Positions 36,955 to 45,266 of a stretch of DNA of 64,000 nucleotides are shown here, in pieces. The stretch's first letter is position 1. Every line of letters starts with the position of its first letter. Origin of the DNA: Deefgea piscis (GTDB taxonomy: Bacteria > Pseudomonadota > Gammaproteobacteria > Burkholderiales > Chitinibacteraceae); NCBI RefSeq assembly GCF_013284055.1, contig NZ_CP054143.1, positions 1,116,001 to 1,180,000 of the forward strand, read 5' to 3'. The notes beneath the pieces were generated by a model. The model was not told the origin of the DNA. It worked only from the letters and a program-made list of their open reading frames with translations, and made no database searches. A program made the position numbers and the translations under genes.

Positions 36955-37590
36955 ATGGCCAGAAAAACCAAAGAAGACGCGCAAAAAACCCGTGACGCAA
37001 TTTTAGACGCCGCCGAACAAGTGTTTTTTAAACAAGGCATTGCCCAAACCACCATGGCCGACATTGCCAATGCTGCCCAAGTGTCACGTGGCGCGGTGTA
37101 TGGTCACTACCCCAATAAAATCGACGTTTGCAAAGCCATGAGCGACCGTATGCTGGCGCACCCGGCAATGCAGTTCACGCCCAGTAGCAGCGATGCGCTG
37201 GAAGCCTTGGTGCAAACCGGCATGTATTATCTGAATTTATTTAATCAATCTGGCTCGATTCAAACGGTGATTAGCATTTTGTATTACCGCTGCGAGCGCA
37301 GTGCGGAAAACATGCCGCTGATTCGGCACCGCGATTTGATCACCAAACGCTCGATGCATTACAGCCTACGGCTATTACGCCGCGCGGTCGCGCAGCAAGC
37401 CTTAGCCAACAAGCTCGATTTGCGGCTGAGTAATTTGTATCTGCATACGGTGTTTGATGGTTTATATGATTTGCTGCAAGACTTTTACCCCGAGCGCCCC
37501 AACGCCGCCGCCAGCGATTGCGAACGCCTGCTACGCAATGCCGTCAGCAGCCTAAAAAACGCCCCGCATTTACAACGTAGCGCCGATTAA
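36955..37590 (+). CDS. TetR/AcrR-family transcriptional repressor
   Basis: A 211-residue repressor with N-terminal TetR helix-turn-helix (about residues 12-58: TRDAILDAAEQVFFKQGIAQ, then AAQVSRGAVYGHYPNKIDV). The C-terminal ligand-binding domain has features of the AcrR group (LLRRAVAQQALANKLDLRLS). It is divergent from the MATE pump, which is the likely target. The candidate operator at 36878-36905 lies in the 128-base gap. Ligand unknown. Confidence 0.93.
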   Translation: MARKTKEDAQKTRDAILDAAEQVFFKQGIAQTTMADIANAAQVSRGAVYGHYPNKIDVCKAMSDRMLAHPAMQFTPSSSDALEALVQTGMYYLNLFNQSGSIQTVISILYYRCERSAENMPLIRHRDLITKRSMHYSLRLLRRAVAQQALANKLDLRLSNLYLHTVFDGLYDLLQDFYPERPNAAASDCERLLRNAVSSLKNAPHLQRSAD

Positions 37591-37593
37591 TCT

Positions 37594-37975
37594 GGCGTTT
37601 CAGATTACGTGTTGATGGTTTTAAGTGCCTGCGGCACATTGTTTTACAGTCGCAGTCCGCGACGGACGCACATCCATAGTTAAACTGGCTTTTATCATCG
37701 GGTGATTTCAGATTTGATGCCGTGCCGCGCTCGTCGGTCTGGGGCTTAAACACCCGTCCAAGCGCACCGAGTGAGGAGAGAGACAAACAGCTTTATCGTT
37801 TGGCTCACGATCGATCGAGGGAACAGCGGAGCTGGGCGAGATCAAAATCGCCTTTCTTTTCCCCTCTTTTCTTTGGCGAGACAAAGAAAAGAGGGTCCCC
37901 GTCGCGGACTGCGACTGTAAAACACCCGTGCCGCAGGCACTTAAAAAACGATCAACACGTAATCTGAACATTGCC
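37594..37975. repeat. Composite terminal-inverted-repeat element, copy 3
   Basis: The right end (37951-37975) is an exact inverse copy of the left end of the element at 26649. The core from there back to about 37707 is an inverted copy of the same structured core. To its left, from 37602, a second part copy of the outer end and of the TGCCTGCGGCA hairpin plus CAGTCCGCGACGG lies in opposite orientation. The two outer segments are therefore long inverted repeats: CAGATTACGTGTTGAT...AAGTGCCTGCGGCAC on the left and the complement on the right. No gene is seen inside. Confidence 0.78.
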
Positions 37976-38032
37976 CTTAATCTATGGGTATTTGCTTGTA
38001 GCCAACATTCAAAAATTGCTACAGCCATATAC

Positions 38033-38995
38033 CTACAGCCAGCCCTTACGCTTAAAGAACCAATACGGAGAAATACCGGATAGAACCATCAGCACCAAGG
38101 CGGCGGGGTAGCCCCAGCTTTCGGCGAGCTCGGGCATGTGGGCGAAGTTCATGCCGTAGATTGAGGCGACCAAGGTGGGCGGTAGAAACACCACGCTGGC
38201 AATCGAGAAAATTTTAATGATTTTATTCTGCGCCAGATTAATCAAACCCATCACCGCATCCATCAAGAAGTTAATCTTGTCGAACAAAAACGCGCTGTGG
38301 TTATTCAGTGACTCTAAATCGCGCAGCACTTCGCGCAAATCGCCCTCTTGCGCGGTGGCCAACACGCGGCTGCGTAGCAAAAACGACAGCGCGCGGCGTG
38401 TGTCCATTAAATCGAGGCGCACTTTACCGTTAATGTCTTCATGGCCAGCCAGCTCGGCCAGCGCTTGGCCCATGATTTCATCGGTCATTTCGGCGCTGCG
38501 ATCGAGCACTCGGCGGCTCACGCCATCGAGCTGGGTATAAATTTCTTCGAGTACATCGGCGTCGTATTCCACTGCGGCATCATAAATCGCCAGCAAAATC
38601 TCTTGCGCGGTAGCAACAAAACCCGGCTGAACCCGAGCGCGTAAGCGAAACAAGCGAAACACCGCCAGCTCGTCTTGGCGAATGGTCAGTAAGCGCCCTT
38701 GATTCAGCAAAAACGACACGGTTACGTTGGCGTATTCGTCTTCAGAATGCGATAGAAAAAACGAGCTCATATGCACGCCGTTTTCATCAACATAACAGCG
38801 CGCCGACTCTTCCAAGTCTTTGACTTCTTCGTCTTCGGGCAGTTCGAGCTTAAACACCTTTTGCACTAATTCACGCTCGTCGTCGGTGGGATCGACCATA
38901 TCGACCCACAACACTTCGGGGCGCGATAAATCCTCGGGTACCAAGGCAGGCACCTGAATTAAACGACCAGCAGACAGTACAAAGGCATTGAGCAT
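38033..38995 (-). CDS. corA: CorA-family magnesium/cobalt transporter
   Basis: A 320-residue protein with a long N-terminal cytoplasmic domain and two C-terminal membrane helices. The CorA signature YGMNFAHMPE (GMN motif) follows the first helix (SIASVVFLPPTLVASI), and the second helix is AALVLMVLSGISPYWFF, ending in a basic tail. It forms a pentameric channel for Mg2+ uptake, with possible Co2+ or Ni2+ transport. An unrelated Mg2+ channel, MgtE, is encoded at 53 kb. It is monocistronic, minus strand, with the repeat element downstream. Confidence 0.94.
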   Translation of the reverse strand: MLNAFVLSAGRLIQVPALVPEDLSRPEVLWVDMVDPTDDERELVQKVFKLELPEDEEVKDLEESARCYVDENGVHMSSFFLSHSEDEYANVTVSFLLNQGRLLTIRQDELAVFRLFRLRARVQPGFVATAQEILLAIYDAAVEYDADVLEEIYTQLDGVSRRVLDRSAEMTDEIMGQALAELAGHEDINGKVRLDLMDTRRALSFLLRSRVLATAQEGDLREVLRDLESLNNHSAFLFDKINFLMDAVMGLINLAQNKIIKIFSIASVVFLPPTLVASIYGMNFAHMPELAESWGYPAALVLMVLSGISPYWFFKRKGWL

Positions 38996-39413
38996 AATGA
39001 GCCTTGAAAGGTTAAAGCGGCAAACGCGCCGATTATACGCCGCGCAGCCGCTGCGCTACAGGCAATTTGCCCTGCTGCACACGACAAATTGCATCCATTC
39101 GTACAATCGCCGCAATACCGCCGTAGTCATCAAAACACATGGGATTGGCATAGTCATTTGCGACCAACCCTCAGCAAACACTGTATTTAGCCCGCGCCAA
39201 TTTGTAAGTCAACGACAGGCCATGTTCAGCTAAATAACATAGCTTAAGTTTCACTTCATATTCCCGGCGCTTAATGGCAACTCGGATTAACGCAGCTAGG
39301 GTCTGTTGACGTTGGTTTTTTTGCCGCGCTGAATGAATTGGGCTCGCGGCGTTGCGGTTTAAACCGCCAATCAAAACGCCACCGAGATGCCCGCCACCGC
39401 CAAGGAAATTCAA
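38996..39413. other. Intergenic region upstream of the ferric-reductase-like gene
   Basis: No convincing gene. It holds the divergent promoters of corA and the downstream gene, a half copy of the CTAGGG-C/T-CTGTTGACG palindrome at 39296-39325, and a perfect 14-bp palindrome GCGGTTTAAACCGC at 39354-39367. Confidence 0.45.
39296..39325 (+). repeat. Half copy of the aroG-upstream palindromic element
   Basis: CTAGGGTCTGTTGACG matches the left arm of the 32241-32297 palindrome at 15 of 16 positions and the similarity continues into the following TTGGTTT. No right arm was seen downstream. Confidence 0.55.
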
Positions 39414-40694
39414 ATGCATATCAAACCACTGCCGCTGATTTTACTCATCAGCACGCTGCTGTACTGCGCAGCCACTTACTTACAAAACGGCATGCCTGTA
39501 ACTTATTGGCAATGGCGGCACGAGCTGGTGCTGCTCACAGGTGTGCAGCTGATGACGGTGATGTCTGCCGCGATGCTCTTGGCCGTACGCCCAGCATGGC
39601 TAGAAAACTGGCTTAGTGGTCTGGATAAAATGTATGCGCTGCACAAGCAACTCGGGATTGCGGCGGGGATTTTACTGGCCGCGCATTGGTTAATTAAATT
39701 GTCGCCCAAACTAGTAATGGCAATGGAATGGGCTGCGCCACGCATTCGTAGCGGCGCCAAAATCAAAGATCCGCTGGTGTCTTTGGCCAAAGACGTCGGT
39801 GAATGGGCGGCATGGGCGATTTTGGCGATGGTGATTTTAGCGCTACTGCGCGCCGTGCCTTATCGCTACTGGCGCAAAGTGCACAAGCTATTTGCCCCGC
39901 TATTTTTAATGGGCGCATTTCATGGCCTGATTTTAATGCCAAGCGAATTTTGGCTAACGCCAGTGGGTGGCTTAATGGCCGTTGCTTTGCTCGCTGGCTC
40001 GCTGTGTGCGCTGTATTCGCTATTTGGGCAAATTGGCAAACGCCAACAACACCAAGGCCAGATCCAACATATTGAACAACTGGCGGCCAATCAGTTAGAA
40101 GTGACTTGCCAGTTAAACCGCTGGCCTGGGCATACCGCTGGCCAATTTGCGCTAGTGAGTTTTGACCCCGCCGAGGGCGCTCATCCCTATACGATTGCCT
40201 CTGCTGATAGGGGGAATGGCCAGCTACGCTTTATCATCAAAGGCTTGGGTGACTATACCCGTACACTCGCGCAGCAGCTGCACGTTGGCGGCCCCGTACA
40301 AATCGAAGGCCCGTATGGCCGCTTTGATGGCAAGGCCAGCGGCGCACAGCGTCAAGCGTGGATTGCCGGTGGGATTGGCGTAACGCCTTTTTTAGCTTGG
40401 CTAGAAAGCGCCAATTTTCAGCAGCAGCCGATTGATTTTTATTACTGTGTCACCCACGCCGACCATGCGGCACGACTGGCTGAAATCCAAGCCGCTTGCG
40501 CCAAAAAACAAATTCGTTTGCATTTAATCGAAAGCGATTTAGGGCAAAGACTCGATATTCGCCAAATCCCCATCGAGCAACTGAGTGATATTTGGTACTG
40601 CGGCCCAGCCGGATTAGGGCAAATGATTCAGGATTATTTAAGCCAGCAAGCCAGCGCACCCCGCTTTCACCATGAAGCTTTTGCTATGCGCTAA
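39414..40694 (+). CDS. Ferric-reductase-like transmembrane flavoprotein
   Basis: A 426-residue membrane protein. The N-terminal half has about six helices with haem-ligand-type histidines (ALHKQLGIAAGILLAAHWLI and KVHKLFAPLFLMGAFHGLIL). The C-terminal half is an NADPH-oxidase-like FAD/NAD module (GQFALVSFDPAEGAHPYTIA for FAD, GPYGRFDG, then IAGGIGVTPFLAWLES and YCGPAGLG for the nicotinamide side). It should move electrons from NAD(P)H across the membrane to an acceptor such as ferric iron. The ATG at 39414 follows AAGGAAA. Substrate is not known; a related role in methionine sulfoxide reductase (MsrQ) is less likely because of the flavin module. Confidence 0.9.
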   Translation: MHIKPLPLILLISTLLYCAATYLQNGMPVTYWQWRHELVLLTGVQLMTVMSAAMLLAVRPAWLENWLSGLDKMYALHKQLGIAAGILLAAHWLIKLSPKLVMAMEWAAPRIRSGAKIKDPLVSLAKDVGEWAAWAILAMVILALLRAVPYRYWRKVHKLFAPLFLMGAFHGLILMPSEFWLTPVGGLMAVALLAGSLCALYSLFGQIGKRQQHQGQIQHIEQLAANQLEVTCQLNRWPGHTAGQFALVSFDPAEGAHPYTIASADRGNGQLRFIIKGLGDYTRTLAQQLHVGGPVQIEGPYGRFDGKASGAQRQAWIAGGIGVTPFLAWLESANFQQQPIDFYYCVTHADHAARLAEIQAACAKKQIRLHLIESDLGQRLDIRQIPIEQLSDIWYCGPAGLGQMIQDYLSQQASAPRFHHEAFAMR

Positions 40695-40715
40695 GCAGCA
40701 ACAATCAACTGCTTT

Positions 40716-40743
40716 GACCCGCCGCACCGGCGGGTCTTTTTTT
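40716..40743 (+). terminator. Terminator after the ferric-reductase-like gene
   Basis: GACCCGCCG and CGGCGGGTC form a 9-bp perfect GC-rich stem with a CAC loop, followed by seven Ts. Confidence 0.92.
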
Positions 40744-40750
40744 GCCGAAC

Positions 40751-41077
40751 TCATCCATCGACCAAATCGGTGGCCGCCAACCGTTGCACAAATTCATGCT
40801 TAATTAAAATGTCGGAAATAAAAAACACCGTAATACAGCGCCCATTTTGCGTGTAAGCCGCTCGGAAACAAATATGCTGTGGCAACACGATTTTGTATTC
40901 ATAAATTACCCGCCCTTCACGCGTGAGCTGATAAGCCGCTTTGATTTGCTCTGGTCGATGCAAAATAATATTGGGTAATTCATGCGTAATATTGTGCTTT
41001 ACCGCCGCGGCATGCGGTTTAAAACAGCGAAAAAACAGCGCCAAATAACGATTGCTTGCCAGCTTAACTTCCAACAT
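40751..41077 (-). CDS. Hypothetical 108-residue protein
   Basis: Not recognised. The ATG at 41077 is preceded by AAGGTGAGG at good distance, which supports translation; a longer frame to 41134 lacks one. The sequence alternates beta-like hydrophobic runs with charged turns (YQLTREGRVIYEYKIVLPQH, then RCITVFFISDILIKHEFVQR) and has no signal or membrane helix. The compact size and basic character resemble small single-domain cytoplasmic proteins. A RelE-like fold was considered, but no catalytic pattern can be pointed to. It is convergent with the ferric-reductase-like gene. Confidence 0.55.
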   Translation of the reverse strand: MLEVKLASNRYLALFFRCFKPHAAAVKHNITHELPNIILHRPEQIKAAYQLTREGRVIYEYKIVLPQHICFRAAYTQNGRCITVFFISDILIKHEFVQRLAATDLVDG

Positions 41078-41271
41078 CGGCCTCACCTTGTTTGGTCCAA
41101 ATCCCTCACTTAGCCTAGATCGCCGCCCACGCAAAAGCGAAAAATACCCGCTAGATCAACATCAAACCGCCACCCCAACATCCAGCAGCACAAGGTAAAA
41201 CAACAGACCCTCACCAACTTGACCACGCGCAGACCGACGCCAATATAAAACCGTATAATCCACTATCACCA

Positions 41272-42195
41272 ATGCCCGCCTTCACGCTGGACGACACCAT
41301 GCACAATGACCAGACTGCCTCCGCAGAGAAACAAGCCGCCGCTAAACGCAGTACTTGGATTAGCGTGGTGGTGAATGTGGTGCTCACCGCCATCCAGCTA
41401 GTTGCCGGCGTATTCGCGCATTCGCAAGCCTTGATCGCCGATGCGATTCATTCGCTATCGGACTTAATCGCCGACTTTGTGGTGCTATTTGCTAATCATC
41501 ACAGCCAAAAAGACGCCGACGCCGACCATCATTACGGCCATCAACGCTATGAAAACGCCGCCTCGCTGGTGCTGGGTACCTTGCTGTTGGTGGTGGGCGC
41601 GGGCATGTTGTGGTCGGCACTGGGTAAAATCCAACATCCTGAATCCATCGCCCCAGTTAAAAGCATTGCGCTGTGGGTGGCGCTGGCCGCGCTACTGAGT
41701 AAAGAATTGCTGTTTCGCTATATGCTCGCCGTCGCCGAGCGCGTGCGCTCAAGCATGTTGGTCGCCAACGCTTGGCACGCCCGCTCTGATGCCGCATCGT
41801 CTTTAGTGGTGGCGCTGGGTATTGGCGGCAATATGCTTGGCTATCATTTTCTCGACCCGATTGCCGCGATGATTGTTGGCCTCATGGTCGGCAAAATGGG
41901 CTGGCGCTTTGCATGGGACGCGATGCACGACTTGATGGACCGAGCGGTCGATGAAGCCACCATCAGCAGCATTGAGCAAACCCTGCGCGAAACGCCTCAA
42001 TTACTAGGCATTCATGCGCTCAAAACCCGCAAAATGGGCGATTTGATTTTGGTTGATGTGCATTTAGAAGTCGATCGCACCATGAGCGTTGAGCAAGGCC
42101 ACGACATCGCCGTCCTTGCCCGCCAGCGCGTGCTCAGCCAACACGCCGACGTGCTCAACGTCATGACCCACGTCGACCCTGCCGACAAAAAATAA
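41272..42195 (+). CDS. Cation diffusion facilitator metal exporter
   Basis: A 307-residue CDF-family protein with six membrane helices and a cytoplasmic C-terminal domain. Metal-site motifs are in helix 2 (LIADAIHSLSDLIADFVVLF, HxxxD type), the DHHYGHQRYENAAS loop and helix 5 (NAWHARSDAASSLVVALGIG, with HxxxD). The C-terminal part (ALKTRKMGDLILVDVHLEVD) is the usual regulatory ferredoxin-like domain. Probable substrates are Zn2+ or Fe2+ by proton exchange. The start may be ATG 41272 or ATG 41299; neither has a strong ribosome site. Confidence 0.92.
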   Translation: MPAFTLDDTMHNDQTASAEKQAAAKRSTWISVVVNVVLTAIQLVAGVFAHSQALIADAIHSLSDLIADFVVLFANHHSQKDADADHHYGHQRYENAASLVLGTLLLVVGAGMLWSALGKIQHPESIAPVKSIALWVALAALLSKELLFRYMLAVAERVRSSMLVANAWHARSDAASSLVVALGIGGNMLGYHFLDPIAAMIVGLMVGKMGWRFAWDAMHDLMDRAVDEATISSIEQTLRETPQLLGIHALKTRKMGDLILVDVHLEVDRTMSVEQGHDIAVLARQRVLSQHADVLNVMTHVDPADKK

Positions 42196-42428
42196 ACCGC
42201 AATAGCGTATTGGTGGAGTGTGCAAATCCTTAGGGTTTGCGCACGCGAAGATCATCGCCAAGCGTTAAATGAAGTGCTCCGCAAGCGGCGTAATGCCTTC
42301 GGCGATTACGCCCTACTCACTGCAGGCGTAACCCGCCACAAGTCGCCAACATCACGACCGCTGTAGGGTGCCAATAAGCGTTAGCGCATTGCACCATATC
42401 GCAGCAGCTAATGAGTTATTGGGTAAGT
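42196..42428. repeat. Mosaic of short dispersed repeats after the CDF gene
   Basis: No gene. From left to right it holds: a hairpin-forming AAATCCTTAGGGTTTGCGCA (42226 onward) that recurs inverted at 32130; AATGAAGTGCTCCGCAAG with flanks, also found at 48518; CAGGCGTAACCCGCCAC (42323-42339), part of a hairpin complete at 44817 and 48039; and CTGTAGGGTGCCAATAAGCG with TTAGCGCATTGCACC, also at 48094. Confidence 0.7.
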
Positions 42429-42755
42429 TGGGCTAAGCCTGCGCAGCCCAACAATCGCGGGGTAAATATTGAGCGGCATCGCTCTTTCCGGCATTGCGCT
42501 CATGCCGCGCGGCACCTACTTTTAGCTGCGCAGAAACTTCGTTTTCTTTGCTTCGCCAAAGAAAGGCGACCCGAACGCGCCCCGCTCCGCGGTTCCCTCG
42601 ATTGGCGCGAGCCAAACGATAAAACTGTTTGTCTCACTTCGCACTCGGTGCGCTTACACGGGATCTCCAGCCCCAGACCAACGATCAAGGCATAACATCG
42701 ATGTGTTGCCAGCAAAGCATTGAGAATCTGAGGCTACATTCAAATACATCATCAC
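42429..42755. repeat. Structured repeat core in a second context, copy A3
   Basis: Starts with the hairpin TTGGGCTAAGCCTGCGCAGC-CCAA, followed by a core (about 42520-42690) clearly related to that of 26649-26945. The shared hairpins are TTTCTTTGCTTCGCCAAAGAAA arms, AAACGATAAAACTGTTTGTC and CGCACTCGGTGCG. It ends with a CATCGATGTGTTGCCAGCAA tail and TACATTCAAATACATCA. The outer terminal inverted repeats seen at 26.6 kb are absent. A sister copy lies at 48161-48480. Confidence 0.75.
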
Positions 42756-42847
42756 CGTAGGGCGTCAATGAGCGCAGCGAATTGCGCCGCATCAGCCGCA
42801 AATAACCATCGCAACGGTGCGATTCGCGTAGCTTTCAGCGCCCTACG
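42756..42847. repeat. 92-bp long-hairpin repeat, copy B1
   Basis: CGTAGGGCG and CGCCCTACG close a long imperfect hairpin whose inner arms are GCGAATTGCGCCG and CGGTGCGATTCGC. Sister copies are at 44875-44962 and 46925-47016, with a right-half copy near 47949-47985. Confidence 0.8.
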
Positions 42848-43046
42848 CTATTGCGCCGTACACGGACAGTGCTTGCGCTTCGCTGACTCTGCTTTGAGCA
42901 AATCAACCGCCATTCATCGCCGTCTTTCACCGTCCAACCTCGCGCAATAATATTTCCGGTTAAACCACCAAAACCGTTGAACCTTTCACCGCTGTCCCAC
43001 TCCTATTGGCGCGGCCATTCGGGCTGCTTTTATAGAGATGCGACAG

Positions 43047-43814
43047 ATGTTCAAGAAATTGTTTGCCGCCGTGGGTGTGGGCGGCGCGACGGTGGATACC
43101 GTACTCGACAACGCCAGTGTTTATCCCGGCAGTACACTCAATGGTTATGTGTTGATTCGTGGCGGCAGCGTCGATCAGGCGATTGAATACGTCGACCTCG
43201 TGCTAATGACCGAAGCCGAACAAAAAGTCGGCGATAGCGAAGTGCGTGTGGCGCAAACCATCGCTAAATTTCGCGTAGCCAACGCCTTTAGTGCCACCGC
43301 CGGTTTAGAGCGTCGACTGCCGTTTTCTTTGACCTTACCGCTCGAAACGCCAGTAAATAACGCCTACGCCTTAGCCACACCGGGCTACGGCTATGCGCCC
43401 AATGTGAAAGCGGCGGTGTGGATTCATACCGACTTAGCCATTGCCTCGGCCATTGACGCCAAAGATCGCGATTTTCTCGACGTGCAACCGCTACCGCAAA
43501 TGCAGCGTCTGATCGCCGCCATGGGCAATCTGGGCTTTGCCCACGTCAGCAGCGACGTTGAAATCGGCACGGCGCGCATCGGCCAAGTGGCCAGCTCAAT
43601 TGGTTGCTACCAAGAATTTGAATTTCGCCCCATGCAGCACGGATTTTCGCGCATTCAAGAAGTGGAAATCACCTGCATTAGCCGCGCCGATGGCGTGTAT
43701 GTGTTGATCGAAGCCGACCGCCGCTTTAGCCGCGACAGCTATTCGAGCATGCATATGGATCAACAATGGCAAAACGTTGATTGGGAAGGTCGTTTACGGA
43801 TGATGTTGAGCTAA
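43047..43814 (+). CDS. Spo0M-like arrestin-fold protein
   Basis: A 255-residue protein of the SpoOM (sporulation-control) family, named in Bacillus but present in many non-sporulating bacteria. Family features are the N-terminal FKKLFAAVGVGGATVDTVLD with the VYPGSTLNGYVLIRGG beta segment, the LPFSLTLPLETPVN turn between the two arrestin-like domains, and QEFEFRPMQHGFSRIQEVEI in the second domain. It is cytoplasmic. The start at 43047 (MFKKLF) is preferred over 43038. A short basic reading frame follows 10 bases later and may be cotranscribed. Function in Gram-negative cells is unknown. Confidence 0.9.
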   Translation: MFKKLFAAVGVGGATVDTVLDNASVYPGSTLNGYVLIRGGSVDQAIEYVDLVLMTEAEQKVGDSEVRVAQTIAKFRVANAFSATAGLERRLPFSLTLPLETPVNNAYALATPGYGYAPNVKAAVWIHTDLAIASAIDAKDRDFLDVQPLPQMQRLIAAMGNLGFAHVSSDVEIGTARIGQVASSIGCYQEFEFRPMQHGFSRIQEVEITCISRADGVYVLIEADRRFSRDSYSSMHMDQQWQNVDWEGRLRMMLS

Positions 43815-43824
43815 GGGGCCACAC

Positions 43825-43968
43825 ATGAGCATGAAGCAAAAGCTATTTTACGGCGCACTCGAAATGTTGCTCAAATGGGTGATGAAGAAAAAAACCGGCG
43901 GCCATTACCAAGGCCAATCACCTTACGGCAAAAAACCGTATTACAAAAAAAAGCGCTGGTTTGATTAA
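43825..43968 (+). CDS. 47-residue basic protein downstream of the Spo0M-like gene
   Basis: A short frame starting at ATG 43825, 10 bases after the Spo0M-like stop, with an AAGGGG ribosome site. The product is amphipathic at the N-terminus (MKQKLFYGALEMLLKWVMKK) and has a lysine/tyrosine-rich tail (SPYGKKPYYKKKRWFD). No family is recognised. The ribosome site, spacing and composition argue that it is translated. The tail suggests binding to RNA, DNA or membrane surface; that is speculation. Confidence 0.6.
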   Translation: MSMKQKLFYGALEMLLKWVMKKKTGGHYQGQSPYGKKPYYKKKRWFD

Positions 43969-44351
43969 AACTGGATTACACCGCAAATTAGATTTGCGCA
44001 GTAGCTAGGATGGGTGGCGCCCTATGGCGATACCCAACCTAGCCATTCCAGCCCCAGAGCAACGATCAAGTAATAACATCGACGTATTGCCAGCTAGGCC
44101 TTGATAATCAACGTTTACATTCAAATACATCAACACCGTAGGCCGGGTTCGCCAAAGGCGTAACCCGCCACCACACTCCGACATATAGACAGCCAATCAT
44201 CAACCCAAACCACCCTTCTCGCTCATGCCCAATATCCGCGGGCGGCGCCGATGTAAATCGACAATTTCAGCTATACCTCTAGCAGTCCGTGCAGCGCTCA
44301 AGTCAATACGGGCTGAACCTGAAAGCGATCATTTACGTCTAGGAGCTCAAT
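43969..44351. repeat. Repeat fragments between the 47-residue gene and DUF1428
   Basis: About 380 bases. 44046-44137 matches the tail of the A3/A4 repeats (CCCCAGAGCAACGATCAAG, CATCGACGTATTGCCAGC, TACATTCAAATACATCA). 44138-44172 matches the hairpin CCGGGTTCGCC...GGCGTAACCCGCC. The final 100 bases contain the TAGGAG ribosome site for the next gene. Confidence 0.65.
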
Positions 44352-44702
44352 ATGTATATCGATGGATTTGTACTCGCCGTTCCCACCGCCAACCGCGCAG
44401 CGTATCAAGCCTACGCCCAAGCCGCCGCGCCACTTTTTAAAGCCCACGGCGCACTCAGCGTGGTCGAAAGCTGGGGCGTTGACGTACCCGAAGGCAAACT
44501 CACCTCATTCCCACTGGCCGTGCAATTACAAGCCGACGAAACCGTGGTGTTTTCGTGGATCACTTGGCCATCCAAAGCCATTCGCGATGCCGCATGGGAA
44601 AAGCTAATGCAAGAACCGCTATTCGACATCAAAACCAACCCCATGCCTTGCGACGGCAAACGGATGATTTTTGGTGGATTTGAATCATTGCTGGTGCTGT
44701 GA
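44352..44702 (+). CDS. DUF1428-family protein (YbaA-like)
   Basis: A 116-residue protein with the family beginning MYIDGFVLAVPTANRAAYQA, the GALSVVESWGVDVPEGKLTS middle segment and the C-terminal PMPCDGKRMIFGGFESLL. DUF1428 has a dimeric ferredoxin-like alpha/beta barrel fold, similar to antibiotic-biosynthesis monooxygenase-type domains, but no activity is established. The ribosome site TAGGAG is at good distance from ATG 44352. It stands alone, with repeats on both sides. Confidence 0.92.
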   Translation: MYIDGFVLAVPTANRAAYQAYAQAAAPLFKAHGALSVVESWGVDVPEGKLTSFPLAVQLQADETVVFSWITWPSKAIRDAAWEKLMQEPLFDIKTNPMPCDGKRMIFGGFESLLVL

Positions 44703-45190
44703 GGCCGCGAGCGATTGGATCTCTTCACCGCCAAGCGGTATAAGCATGAATCAATTATCTTGATGTATCGCCAGCGAAGCATCATCCATTAAAGCCTGCA
44801 TACCAATACATCACACCGTAGGGCGGGTTAGCCACCGGCGTAACCCGCCACAAGCCGCCGCCATCGCTACCGCTGTAGGGTGTGAAAGCTACGCGAATTG
44901 CGCCGAATGCGCCGCAAATAAGCATCGCCACGGCGCGATTCGCGTCGCTTTCAGCACCCTACGATTGCGGCTTACGAGTTACAAGGTAGGGCGTACGCAA
45001 AGCAGCCATACCGCCAATTAACCCCTCCACCCGCGACATAGCGCCCTCTTTAAGCGAACAAAACTTACAGCAACAACATGGAAATTAGAAAGAAAAATCA
45101 CAAGGTATTGCCAGTAAGGCGTTAAAAATCAGAGCCTACAATCAAATACACCTACCGCACAGAGGAAAACCCTAGCCACGAATGAATGAA
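44703..45190. repeat. Repeat mosaic between DUF1428 and the chemoreceptor gene
   Basis: No gene. 44741-44815 resembles the A3/A4 tail. 44817-44853 is the hairpin GGGCGGGTTAGCC/GGCGTAACCCGCC. 44875-44962 is long-hairpin copy B2. 45098-45150 repeats the GTATTGCCAGTAAGGC tail again. Confidence 0.7.
44875..44962. repeat. 88-bp long-hairpin repeat, copy B2
   Basis: GTAGGGTG and CACCCTAC close the hairpin; inner arms GCGAATTGCGCCG and CGGCGCGATTCGC pair almost completely. Same family as 42756-42847 and 46925-47016. Confidence 0.8.
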
Positions 45191-45219
45191 CTTACTTTGT
45201 AAACTATTTACTAAGTAAG
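45191..45219. promoter_or_regulatory. 29-bp interrupted palindrome upstream of the chemoreceptor gene
   Basis: CTTACTT...AAGTAAG outer arms and GTAAA/TTTAC inner arms around CTA form a near-perfect palindrome about 50-75 bases before the start at 45267. It could be an operator or a terminator of upstream transcription without a T-run. Confidence 0.35.
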
Positions 45220-45266
45220 GCATTCTTTCAAAACCCATCTATTGCCCGTCATGCTAGGAAATACCC

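Noticed and set aside
37708-38028. Open frames inside the repeat element
   Set aside because: They run through the hairpin core, and the same core in other copies has shifted frames and stops. Similar frames at 26703-26953, 42411-42695 and 48203-48421 were rejected for the same reason.
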